Source: Chitinophaga vietnamensis
GTDB taxonomy: Bacteria > Bacteroidota > Bacteroidia > Chitinophagales > Chitinophagaceae
NCBI RefSeq assembly: GCF_902167635.1
Contig: NZ_CABHMS010000003.1
Location: forward strand, 310,001 to 374,000
Length of the DNA stretch: 64,000 nucleotides
Direction: 5' to 3'
Below the pieces are notes generated by a model. The model did not search any database. It was not told where the DNA came from and worked only from the letters and a program-made list of their open reading frames with translations. The position numbers were made by a program, and so were the translations under genes. Positions 20,101-26,595 of this stretch are shown here, one piece after another. How positions within the stretch are numbered: the stretch's first letter is position 1; each line of letters begins with the position of its first letter.

Positions 20101-21200
20101 TCTTCCACAAAGCGGTTCACGTCATCATAGGGAAGGCTCGCGGGATCTGAATCCTGGTGGTGATAGTGCGGGAACCGCAGCACATTGCTGTTGAAGTAGT
20201 TCACGCCCTGCTTGTAAGTGCCTGCCCACAGGATACCCTTGTCATCTTTATACAAAGCGTTGATGCTGTTCTGGCTCAGGCTCTGCGGGTTTTTGGGATC
20301 ATTGAGCAGGTAAGTGATATGGAAATCTTTCTTTTTATCTATGAGCGTAATACCGCCATGGTCTGTTGCGATCCAGATGATACCGTTGTTGTCCTGTACG
20401 ATCTGGCTCACCAGGTTGGATTGCAGCCTGGCCGGAGCGGAGCTTTCGTTGAATGCTTTGATAGTATTGTCCTGCGGACGGAAAAGATAGACGCCGTAGT
20501 TAAAGCTCCAGAGCCATATGTCGCCGTCGCTGTCAATAAAAAGGTTGGTAGGGAGTTGATTGTTGGTTTGTTGTTGAATCGTAGTGCTGGTGAAGATAGT
20601 TTTACCGGAGAGGATATCATATTGCTGTAAAATGCCGTCCTGGTGCAGTATCCATGCCTTGTTGGCGCCGGCTTCTCTTACGGCGATGATCTTGTCGGCC
20701 GGGGCTAGCGTGATTTTTTTCGTTTGTTTGTTGGCGTATACAAACAAGCTGCCGTTCTCATACAGGAACCAGTATCTTCCGTTATCACCTTTGATGATGC
20801 TGTGCATCGCGCCATCCGGCAGCCCAATGGATTTAAGGTAAGCGCCGCTATTGGGGTCGAAGCTTTCTGTAGAGGAGTGATAGATGCAGGAGCTGGTTTT
20901 TGTAGCCACCCAGATTTTTTCATCCGGCAGTTCATACAGTGAAAATACATAGTTGTCGGCCAGCGAGGTGCTGTCGTACTGCTGGTTGCGCAATACCTTG
21001 CAGGTATGCCCGTCGTAGCGGTTAAGCCCCGATACAGTACCGAACCAGAGATAACCTTCCGTGTCTTTGAGGATAGCCGTGACCTGGTTGTTCGACAAGC
21101 CGGAATAGCTATCCAGCTTGGAAAAATTGTAAACGGCCGCCTGAGCAAAAACCTGAAAAGGTGATGCCAGCATTGCCAGAAAAAGGAGAATGCGCATCAT
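17112..21200 (-). CDS. hybrid two-component system regulator (HTCS), PUL activator
   Basis: This 1362-residue one-protein signalling system has a signal peptide (FLAMLASPFQVFAQA) and a periplasmic sensor of many reg_prop beta-propeller repeats (GYLWFGTVSGLNRYDG-type), about residues 20-710. It then has a Y_Y_Y domain, a transmembrane helix near 800-820, a HisKA domain with the phosphorylated His near 855 (NVSHELRTPLS), a HATPase (DTGIGIPENQQQKIFERFF), a receiver with the acceptor Asp near 1156 (VVSDIMMPLSDG) and a C-terminal AraC-type DNA-binding domain (last 110 residues). Such proteins bind an oligosaccharide from the degraded glycan and activate the adjacent PUL. It converges on the esterase gene with a 3-nt gap. 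Confidence 0.95.
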   Translation of the reverse strand: MMRILLFLAMLASPFQVFAQAAVYNFSKLDSYSGLSNNQVTAILKDTEGYLWFGTVSGLNRYDGHTCKVLRNQQYDSTSLADNYVFSLYELPDEKIWVATKTSSCIYHSSTESFDPNSGAYLKSIGLPDGAMHSIIKGDNGRYWFLYENGSLFVYANKQTKKITLAPADKIIAVREAGANKAWILHQDGILQQYDILSGKTIFTSTTIQQQTNNQLPTNLFIDSDGDIWLWSFNYGVYLFRPQDNTIKAFNESSAPARLQSNLVSQIVQDNNGIIWIATDHGGITLIDKKKDFHITYLLNDPKNPQSLSQNSINALYKDDKGILWAGTYKQGVNYFNSNVLRFPHYHHQDSDPASLPYDDVNRFVEDRQGNLWIGTNGGGLIYFDRKNNTFRQYQHQAGNPNSISNNVIVSLWLDHQNILWIGTYFGGLNSFDGKKFTRYQHHEQDSSSLADDKVWEIFEDKDQRLWIGTWGAGLDLFDRNTGRFQHFYRKRTGNLSSNYISSLMDDHKGNLWIGTTNGVLVFSRDKKLVATYAHTTDKKSLNSNNITCFLEDSHNRMWIGTHEGLQLLNEQTGNFELFTIADGLPDNIILNILEDNTHKLWLSTPSGLCSATVQQKGNNISLSIVNYDEANNLQNREFNENAAFKTSAGELIFGGPSGFNIINTSQTAKPDDHPKLIFTGLQILNNTIKPGEKVNGRIVLAQSLSKLKGIDLEYRENVFSIEFTSLDYGHKAHHRYAYTLEGFNTDWLYADGDQRKATYTNLNPGYYVFKVKALNNDGSWSDPISLNIHVRPPFWRTPLAFVIYLLLAVGLLLLARRITLDRIHMRYEVKQQRREAERAHAIEQVKTKFFTNVSHELRTPLSLIIAPLDTIIKNTRDEVQQKQLGLVLRNAKRLLNLVNQLLDFRKMEVQAIRLHLSMGDIIQFIRDISHSFVDIAEKKNITFNFSSTIDSLEIYFDKDKIEKILFNLLSNAFKYTPDNGAVELRLSCEPSSGTEEDTTLVIAIQDTGIGIPENQQQKIFERFFQTDVPADMANQGTGIGLAITKEFVKLHQGLITVKSTPGIGTCFTVRIPAKKMYNPAARSTTPLVTEEDATQMLSEKTRKNDKLKTILVVEDNEDLRFYLKDNLRGRYHVEEAANGREGWEKVKQCSPDLVVSDIMMPLSDGIELVKNIRAETGTAHIPVILLTAVGDEGRQLQAFSAGANDYITKPFTFEILDSRIKNLLAQQKLLQKRFQKQIEVNPAEITVTSVDETFLQNALDVIEKQMDNPDFSVEDFGAAMHMNRVTLYRKILALTGKSPLEFIRSIRLKRAAQLLEKSGMTVAEIAYKVGFNNPKQFSKFFKEEFKILPSQYTTRKKETDS

Positions 21201-21259
21201 AACGTGTTGACTTATAATTTATCGTTGCAGCATAGCCAAGTCCCGTAAGTTAGATATAA

Positions 21260-21274
21260 TTGTAAAAATGACAA
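21260..21274. promoter_or_regulatory. 15-bp inverted repeat, site C of three
   Basis: TTGTAAAAATGACAA lies about 60 nt upstream of the HTCS start codon. It has the same pattern as 2899-2913 and 4534-4548. Read on the minus strand, TTG is followed 19 nt later by TAACTTAC, a partial match to the Bacteroidota -33/-7 promoter, so the element could overlap the HTCS promoter. Confidence 0.5.
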
Positions 21275-21285
21275 ATAATATTTTA

Positions 21286-21325
21286 ATGCGCCGCCTTCGC
21301 CCGGTAAAGGGCGAAGGCGGCGCAT
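21286..21325 (-). terminator. strong GC-rich hairpin terminator of the pirin/YceI/isochorismatase operon
   Basis: A perfect 17-bp stem (arms 21286-21302 and 21309-21325) with a 6-nt loop lies 33 nt after the isochorismatase stop codon and before the HTCS promoter region. Downstream in the minus direction the sequence is A/T-rich. Confidence 0.75.
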
Positions 21326-21358
21326 CACTGGTAAGAGTTGCTTTATTGCATTGAATAT

Positions 21359-22027
21359 TTATGCTTTTGAGGCCCAGTTATTTTCTTCCAGGCTGTTTTG
21401 TTTTGCCCAGTTAGGCAGCGGGAAGCCTTTTCTTTTATATACTTCCACCAGGTATTCAGGAAATATTTCACGGGCGAAATTGGCTGCCGGTGCGGCCCAA
21501 TCGCGGAACCATTCGGTGATCATTGCTACGGTATTGTTAGGAACAGCGCCGGCCTGGATCAATCGCATCACGGCCATGTCGTGCTCTTCTTTTGATCTGT
21601 CGCCCACCGCATCTTCTATGAACATCACTTCATAGCCTTCTGCCAGAGCTGCTACAGCCGGATAGGTAAGACAAACAGAGGTAACAATACCGCCCATTAC
21701 CAGTTTCTTGCGCCCTGTTGCCTTCACTGCATTTACAAAGGCTTCGTCTTCCCATGCGTTCATGGTGGTTCTGTCAATTTCTTCCACGCCTGGCAGGGCC
21801 GCTTTCAGGGCGGGAATGGTGGGCTGTTCAAAGCCCAGCTTCACAGCTACGGTGCTTAAAACAACGGGTATGTTGAGCTTTGTGGCCATCTTTGCCAGGG
21901 CAACAGCATTCAGTTCTACCAGCTTCAGGTCCCTGTCGTGAATATTATCCAGCACTTCTGGTTGATAGTCGATTAATATCAATGCACTGTCTTCTGCTTT
22001 CCAGATAGGATTTGTTTTTGCGTTCAT
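21359..22027 (-). CDS. isochorismatase-family cysteine hydrolase (YcaC-like)
   Basis: The product is a 222-residue cytoplasmic protein with the isochorismatase fold. The catalytic Asp is in LILIDYQPEVL and the nucleophilic Cys is in GIVTSVCLTYPA, preceded by the cis-peptide region. The closest recognisable type is the YcaC group of hydrolases with unknown substrate. It is the last gene of a three-gene operon, 31 nt after YceI, and is followed by a strong terminator. Together with pirin and YceI it looks like a redox or stress-linked operon, but the substrate is unknown. Confidence 0.85.
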   Translation of the reverse strand: MNAKTNPIWKAEDSALILIDYQPEVLDNIHDRDLKLVELNAVALAKMATKLNIPVVLSTVAVKLGFEQPTIPALKAALPGVEEIDRTTMNAWEDEAFVNAVKATGRKKLVMGGIVTSVCLTYPAVAALAEGYEVMFIEDAVGDRSKEEHDMAVMRLIQAGAVPNNTVAMITEWFRDWAAPAANFAREIFPEYLVEVYKRKGFPLPNWAKQNSLEENNWASKA

Positions 22028-22058
22028 GATCTATATTTTTTAAGATGATAAAAAAGGA

Positions 22059-22619
22059 TTATAATGTTGTTGCTTTGGTCAGTTGTACTTCGATATCAAT
22101 TTGCACTTCTTCCCCCACCAGCATGCCGCCCGCTTCCAGTGCGGCATTCCAGTTCAGGCCCCAATCTTTCCGGTTGATCTTTCCTTCAATATTGAACACT
22201 GCTTTTTCATTGCCCCAGGGATCTTTTACGATGCCGTTGAATTCCACATACAGCTTTACCTGTTTGGTAATGCCTTTTATGGTAAGATCGCCGTAGAGGA
22301 TATGATCATTGCCCTTGTCTATTTTTTCATAGGTATTTCCGCGGAAGGTGATCTCTTTGAATTGCTCCACATCAAAGAAGTCGGCGCTTTTCAGGTGCAG
22401 GTCTCTTTTCTCATCATTTGTGCTGATGGATGCGGGATTGAGCCAGCAGTCAATTTCAGCGGTCAGGAAATCATAACCGGTGGTATAAATACTCGCCTCG
22501 TATTCGGTGAAATGCCCTCTCACATTCGTGAACATGAGATGTTTTATTTTAAAGCCAACCAGGCTGTGCATGGGATCGATGACCCATTTTGTTTTAGTAG
22601 TTGTTGCTTGTGTTTGCAT
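22059..22619 (-). CDS. YceI-family lipid-binding protein
   Basis: The product has 186 residues and covers a full YceI beta-barrel domain (WVIDPMHSLVGFKIKHLMF at the start, LTIKGITKQVKL in the middle, DWGLNWNAALEAGGMLVG near the end). YceI barrels bind isoprenoid quinones or other amphiphiles. No signal peptide is visible, so this copy is probably cytoplasmic. It is 11 nt after the pirin gene and surely co-transcribed with it. Confidence 0.9.
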   Translation of the reverse strand: MQTQATTTKTKWVIDPMHSLVGFKIKHLMFTNVRGHFTEYEASIYTTGYDFLTAEIDCWLNPASISTNDEKRDLHLKSADFFDVEQFKEITFRGNTYEKIDKGNDHILYGDLTIKGITKQVKLYVEFNGIVKDPWGNEKAVFNIEGKINRKDWGLNWNAALEAGGMLVGEEVQIDIEVQLTKATTL

Positions 22620-22630
22620 GACAGATGGTT

Positions 22631-23512
22631 TTAATGTTGACTATATTCTATTTTGCCGTATTTGCCCTGGTGGAAATCCGTGTAGGCGGCAACGATCTCT
22701 TCGTGGGTATTCATTACAAAAGGGCCTTCGGCTACAATGGGCTCTGTGTAAGGCGCGCCGCCGAATACGATGATCTCCGCAGCGGCGCCGGAAGGATTTT
22801 TCAGTTCAATAGTGCCCTGCTGTGTATCGAGGAAAAGAAAGGCGCCATCACTGTACATCACATCATTGACGATAGTTGCGTGGGTGGGCAGGAAGATGGC
22901 ATATTCAATACCTGCCTGGCCATGCAGCACAAATTCTTTTCCTGCTTCGAGATGAATATGATAGATGAACTGTTCGAGGTAGGAGGGGATTTTTGAGACC
23001 AGCTCCTCATAAGCGCCGGATACAACCTTTAACCAGCCTGCATTACCGGGTAAATTCTTTACGGGCATTTCATTCGCCTGTACAGGCAGGTAATCTGGTT
23101 TCTCTTTTTTATTTGCTGCCGGCAAGTTCACCCAGAACTGGAAGGCATGGGTGAGATGATCGCCGGTGTTGGGATCGGGGTTCATGGCTTCGTCGTGAAT
23201 AACGCCGGTACCTGCTTTCATCCATTGGGCGCCGCCGGAATAAACGCGTGCATGATGGCCGTTGCTGTCGAAATGATCGGCTTCGCCATTGAGCACATAT
23301 GTTAGCGTAGCAATTCCGCGATGCGGGTGCGCCCCGCTGCCGTTTACTACTTTGTGCGGCTCATCAGCGGCATGCAAAACAGGAGGCGCATAATCCAGGA
23401 AAACAAATGGACCTGCGGACCGTGCATAATGATTGGGAAATATACGGTAGATCTTGTACTCGCCTACATCGGCCCGGCGGCCCCGGGAGCTGAAGATGAT
23501 GTTCTTTTTCAT
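22631..23512 (-). CDS. pirin-family bicupin protein
   Basis: The 293-residue protein has both cupin domains. The N-terminal cupin shows the metal-site motifs HPHRGIATLTYV and GTGVIHDEAM (His, His, His, Glu), as in pirins and quercetinase-like YhhW. The C-terminal cupin begins about residue 160. It is the first gene of the operon with YceI and the isochorismatase. Some pirins have quercetin 2,3-dioxygenase activity, others act as redox-sensing cofactors; the sequence does not decide between them. Confidence 0.9.
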   Translation of the reverse strand: MKKNIIFSSRGRRADVGEYKIYRIFPNHYARSAGPFVFLDYAPPVLHAADEPHKVVNGSGAHPHRGIATLTYVLNGEADHFDSNGHHARVYSGGAQWMKAGTGVIHDEAMNPDPNTGDHLTHAFQFWVNLPAANKKEKPDYLPVQANEMPVKNLPGNAGWLKVVSGAYEELVSKIPSYLEQFIYHIHLEAGKEFVLHGQAGIEYAIFLPTHATIVNDVMYSDGAFLFLDTQQGTIELKNPSGAAAEIIVFGGAPYTEPIVAEGPFVMNTHEEIVAAYTDFHQGKYGKIEYSQH

Positions 23513-23573
23513 AGCATTTCTTTTTTTGAATTGACATTACAAAGATGCTATGATCAGGAGGCGGAAAACGATG

Positions 23574-23627
23574 ATAAAAGCTATAAAAGCCTGTTGACAT
23601 TTGTCAACAGGCTTTTATAGCTTTTAT
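23574..23627. terminator. 54-nt perfect palindrome, terminator of the broken Crp gene
   Basis: Two perfectly complementary 26-nt arms (23574-23599 and 23602-23627) are separated by 2 nt. The element lies 20 nt after the stop codon of the broken Crp/Fnr gene and 61 nt before the pirin start. The arms are A/T-rich at the base, which gives A and T tracts on both sides, so it could terminate in both directions. Confidence 0.7.
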
Positions 23628-23646
23628 GATGGGAGATGATGAATAT

Positions 23647-24040
23647 TTAGCGCTTACGCCTTACTCTACTGAGTGTTTCTTTGGTGATACCAAGATAGGA
23701 AGCGATCATATGTTGCGGAAACCGCTGCAAAAATTCCGGATAGGTTTTTTCCAGATCAGCATATCGTTGATCTGCCGGCAAACTGATGGCGGTCGCCTAC
23801 CCACCAGTTTTCAATATGGAAACGGACAATATGTTCTATACCTTTGTTATCGACGGTATATTGCCGCATGGCTCCTTTTACGATAAACCCCATCTGTTTG
23901 CATACTTCGCCTTCCTGTAAAAAATACTGGCGCTTACGGATCCTGCGAGGCGTAAATATAGTTTTAACGATATCTATCTCGCTTTCCGAAAGCGGCGTTG
24001 ACGTATGGGCATTGATATATTGAATAAGGGCGTCGTACAT
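23647..24040 (-). pseudogene. Crp/Fnr-family regulator with an internal deletion and frameshift
   Basis: The N-terminal 93 residues are a normal cNMP-binding domain start (IRKRQYFLQEGEVCKQMGFI, HIENWWVGDRHQFAGRSTI). They then meet a stop (TGC TGA at 23756-23761). In the next frame the sequence continues at once with the end of the same family: LEKTYPEFLQRFPQHMIASY, then LGITKETLSRVRRKR, stop at 23647. The two parts total about 130 residues against about 190 for intact members, such as the one at 45547 in this window. About 60 residues (the hinge and the first part of the DNA-binding domain) are therefore missing and the frame is lost. The product is probably inactive. It would originally have controlled the pirin operon next to it. 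Confidence 0.8.
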
Positions 24041-24103
24041 GTTTTTTTAAGTATGCTGTCGCTATTTTACAACAATTTCTATAAAAAAACAGTACAACCT
24101 TTT

Positions 24104-25012
24104 TTACCACTTGTAACTAATACCAAAAGACCAATAGAACTGATTGCTCAGTGGCTCCACCTTTACAGTGGATTCTTTTGTGGATAGTGTGGTGAGGGTC
24201 AGCACCGCGGGATGCAATGGCAGCGCATAAGTGGGCTCAAAAGAAAAAGTGAGCCGTTTATGAATGGTATAAGATATCGGTAAGCTGAACTCATAATCCA
24301 GTACGGTAAAATGGGAGGCATCGCTCATATCCGCTACCACCGTAGGCGGCTGACGTTGTTTTTTCTTCTTGCTCACTTTCACAACAGGGCTGAGACGGCG
24401 GTAGTTGTAGTAGTCGTCATAATAATGCTGTGTACCGGCATTGGCCGATACGCCGGGAATGATGCTCAAACGTTCCTTGAAGAGATCGAAAGGATGTTCC
24501 AGCGCAAATCTGACGGTGTAGTCGGTTTTTGATCCAAAATTAATATAGCCGTCTGCGTTAGCCGTCACAATGCCATTGAAATCATAGGCCGCGCTGGCAT
24601 GCACGTCGCCATTTACTTCTGAGCGGATGTTATCACTCAGGTCGTTGTAGAAAAATTTGGAAGCGCTGATATCTCCGTCAAAATTGCCTTTGGTAAACAT
24701 ATACCCCGCGGTAAGTACGCCGGCATCTACGCGGGTGCCGTTATCCATTAACATGGAAGCGATGCCCTCTGCATATAAGCCCGATTTATGATAGTAGCCC
24801 AAGGTAGTGGACAGATACGGGATACGGGTAGCATCTTTTCTGCCCATATATACGTTGTCGCTCAGGTATTGCAAGCCAAGACTGAAATGCGATGGATGTA
24901 TCTCCCTGGCTGTTATCGTTTGTTCATGACCGTTAGTTGGCAGTGAATCCCGCTGCTGCGCGAACATAGGTATTGCCGGCAGTAACAGAATACATAGAGA
25001 TAGAACTTTCAT
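24104..25012 (-). CDS. predicted outer-membrane beta-barrel protein
   Basis: The product has 302 residues and a signal peptide (MKVLSLCILLLPAIPMFAQ). The rest is a run of alternating-residue beta strands (LSDNVYMGRKDATRIPYLST, FSLPISYTIHKRLTFSFEPT) ending in WSFGISYKW, a typical outer-membrane C-terminal strand with terminal aromatic residue. A lysine-rich loop (KVSKKKKQRQ) lies near residue 215. No specific family is recognised. It is monocistronic, with a nested palindrome just upstream of its start. Confidence 0.7.
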   Translation of the reverse strand: MKVLSLCILLLPAIPMFAQQRDSLPTNGHEQTITAREIHPSHFSLGLQYLSDNVYMGRKDATRIPYLSTTLGYYHKSGLYAEGIASMLMDNGTRVDAGVLTAGYMFTKGNFDGDISASKFFYNDLSDNIRSEVNGDVHASAAYDFNGIVTANADGYINFGSKTDYTVRFALEHPFDLFKERLSIIPGVSANAGTQHYYDDYYNYRRLSPVVKVSKKKKQRQPPTVVADMSDASHFTVLDYEFSLPISYTIHKRLTFSFEPTYALPLHPAVLTLTTLSTKESTVKVEPLSNQFYWSFGISYKW

Positions 25013-25017
25013 GTGCT

Positions 25018-25081
25018 TTTACAGATTAAGAATGTATAGAGATGATAGACGCGTCTATCATCAAAAGGTTTAATCTGTAAA
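25018..25081. promoter_or_regulatory. nested palindrome upstream of the outer-membrane protein gene
   Basis: A perfect 22-bp palindrome (25041-25062) is enclosed by 11-bp complementary arms (TTTACAGATTA at 25018-25028 and its complement at 25071-25081). It begins 5 nt before the ATG of the minus-strand gene, so the RNA form would be a 5' leader structure and the DNA form could be an operator. Which of these applies cannot be decided from sequence. Confidence 0.45.
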
Positions 25082-25119
25082 TCGCTGTTGATGTTATTGG
25101 TGTGTTAATTAAAATGAGA

Positions 25120-26070
25120 TTAGAAAGGCGTTAGTATCAATCTTCCTGTGCTCGCTCTTTTCTCCATATCATCATGCGCTTTTCCTGCCTGTGCCAGCGG
25201 ATAGGCTGTTATGGCTACTTCCAGCTGCTTCGATTGTATCCATTGAATGATCTCATCGGCCCATTGTTTTCTTAGTGCCAAAGGCGTTGCATAAAGTCTG
25301 GAGCTGGTGATCGTCGTATTTGACATGATCACGCTTTGCAAGGTAACAGGGGAGGGCTGTCCTGAACTGTTGCCATATACGACCATCGTGCCGCCGCGCG
25401 ATAATTGTGTGAGCAATGCTGAACCAATTGTTCCGCCAACGGATTCCAGTATCAGGTCTACACCGTTGTTGTTGGTGATGGCGCTTATTTGTTCCTGCCA
25501 GTCGTTTTGTGTATAAATGATCACATGTGTGGCGCCGAGGGATCGTATGTAGGGCGCTTTATCAAGGCTGCTGGTCAGGCCGATGATCATTGGAATGCCT
25601 TTTAATCTGGCTATCCGGACGGTGGAGGAGCCTACGCCGCCGGCGGCGGCGGTGATCAGCACAGATGCATAGCTTTTGGATGTATGCAAAAGATTTTGTG
25701 CTGTTAGATGCTGAATCATCATGCCTTGCCCCAATGGCAGGTCATCGGGCAGCACGGTCACTTCGCTTGCGGAGATAAGGGCGAACTGTGCATAGCCTGC
25801 ATTGGAATAGCCGGTAACCCGCTGGCCGGGCCGAAGACCGGGCACATCGCTGCCAACGGTAGTGATCACGCCTTCTACTTCTCCGGGCATAAAGGCCGGG
25901 AATTGTTTCAGCACGGGGTGACTGCCTTTGCGAATGAGCGTGTCTACATAGTTTAATCCAACGGCTGCCACCCGGACCAGTACTTCATCGTTTTTGCAGT
26001 CGGGGATGGGAGTTTCGTGCATCGTTAATACGCTGGTATCGCCCGGATATGCTAATTGTATCGCTTGCAT
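25120..26070 (-). CDS. MDR-family zinc-independent quinone oxidoreductase / enoyl reductase-like
   Basis: The 316-residue protein is a medium-chain dehydrogenase/reductase. It has an N-terminal GroES-like domain (VGLNYVDTLIRKG, MPGEVEGVI) and a Rossmann NADPH site (VLITAAAGGVGSSTVRIARL). It lacks the zinc-binding Cys cluster, as expected of QOR-type enzymes. It probably reduces quinones or electrophilic enones with NADPH in the cytosol. It is divergent from an HxlR regulator with a palindrome in between, which suggests induction by that regulator. Confidence 0.85.
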   Translation of the reverse strand: MQAIQLAYPGDTSVLTMHETPIPDCKNDEVLVRVAAVGLNYVDTLIRKGSHPVLKQFPAFMPGEVEGVITTVGSDVPGLRPGQRVTGYSNAGYAQFALISASEVTVLPDDLPLGQGMMIQHLTAQNLLHTSKSYASVLITAAAGGVGSSTVRIARLKGIPMIIGLTSSLDKAPYIRSLGATHVIIYTQNDWQEQISAITNNNGVDLILESVGGTIGSALLTQLSRGGTMVVYGNSSGQPSPVTLQSVIMSNTTITSSRLYATPLALRKQWADEIIQWIQSKQLEVAITAYPLAQAGKAHDDMEKRASTGRLILTPF

Positions 26071-26128
26071 GTCTTGTTATTTTTTCTTTTGGCAATTTGC
26101 ACATTCTTTCAGGTTCCATTGCTATGGG

Positions 26129-26142
26129 TTACCTTTAGGTAA
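26129..26142. promoter_or_regulatory. palindromic candidate operator for the HxlR regulator
   Basis: TTACCTTTAGGTAA (TTACC-N4-GGTAA) lies in the 101-nt region between the divergent oxidoreductase and HxlR genes, 30 nt before the HxlR ATG. The location and symmetry fit a winged-helix dimer site controlling both promoters. Confidence 0.5.
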
Positions 26143-26171
26143 GGGCGTGCATTAAAAGCACAGAAAACATT

Positions 26172-26546
26172 ATGTCGGCAGATATTTGCAACAGCGGCAA
26201 TATTGATTGGAAAGAAAGGTCCCTGGCCCTGAAAGATGCGATAGAGCTGCTCAGTGGCAAATGGCGTTTCAGCATCCTGAAAAACCTTGCGCATGGCGCA
26301 TTACGCTTCACCGACCTGCAGGAGCGTTTGCAGATCAGTCCTAAAGTACTGACCCGCGAGTTGCAGGAATTGGAGCAAAACCTGTTGATCGTTCGCACGG
26401 TTAAAAATACGAAACCAGTGACGGTGGAATATGCCGTCACTACTTATGCGAAAGAGATAAGAGGGGTGATGGAAGCATTGATCATATTTGGAGAAAAGCA
26501 CAGGAAGACGATCAAAGCGCAGATGAGGGCAGCCGCAGATCGCTAG
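26172..26546 (+). CDS. HxlR-family transcriptional regulator
   Basis: The 124-residue winged-helix protein has the HxlR signature: LLSGKWRFSILKNLAHGALRF is followed by LQERLQISPKVLTRELQELE and a wing (VTVEYAVTTYAKEI). There is a single cysteine near the N-terminus (SADIC, Cys6), the position where redox- and quinone-sensing members (YodB, HypR) carry their sensor Cys. Together with a divergent quinone-reductase-like gene this suggests sensing of electrophiles or quinones; that is inference. The product is a cytoplasmic dimer. Confidence 0.88.
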   Translation: MSADICNSGNIDWKERSLALKDAIELLSGKWRFSILKNLAHGALRFTDLQERLQISPKVLTRELQELEQNLLIVRTVKNTKPVTVEYAVTTYAKEIRGVMEALIIFGEKHRKTIKAQMRAAADR

Positions 26547-26551
26547 CAGGA

Positions 26552-26589
26552 GATCAGCGGGCTGCCTGCGCATAGGCAACCTGCTGATC
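26552..26589. terminator. hairpin between convergent genes
   Basis: A 16-bp stem with two mismatches (arms 26552-26567 and 26574-26589, loop 6 nt) fills the gap between HxlR (ends 26546) and the convergent lipoprotein gene (ends 26596). It is likely a shared terminator. Confidence 0.55.
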
Positions 26590-26595
26590 CTCAGG

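Noticed and set aside
23626-23886. Plus-strand open frame in the region of the broken Crp gene
   Set aside because: The minus strand in both frames reads as conserved Crp/Fnr sequence; the plus frame is its complement.
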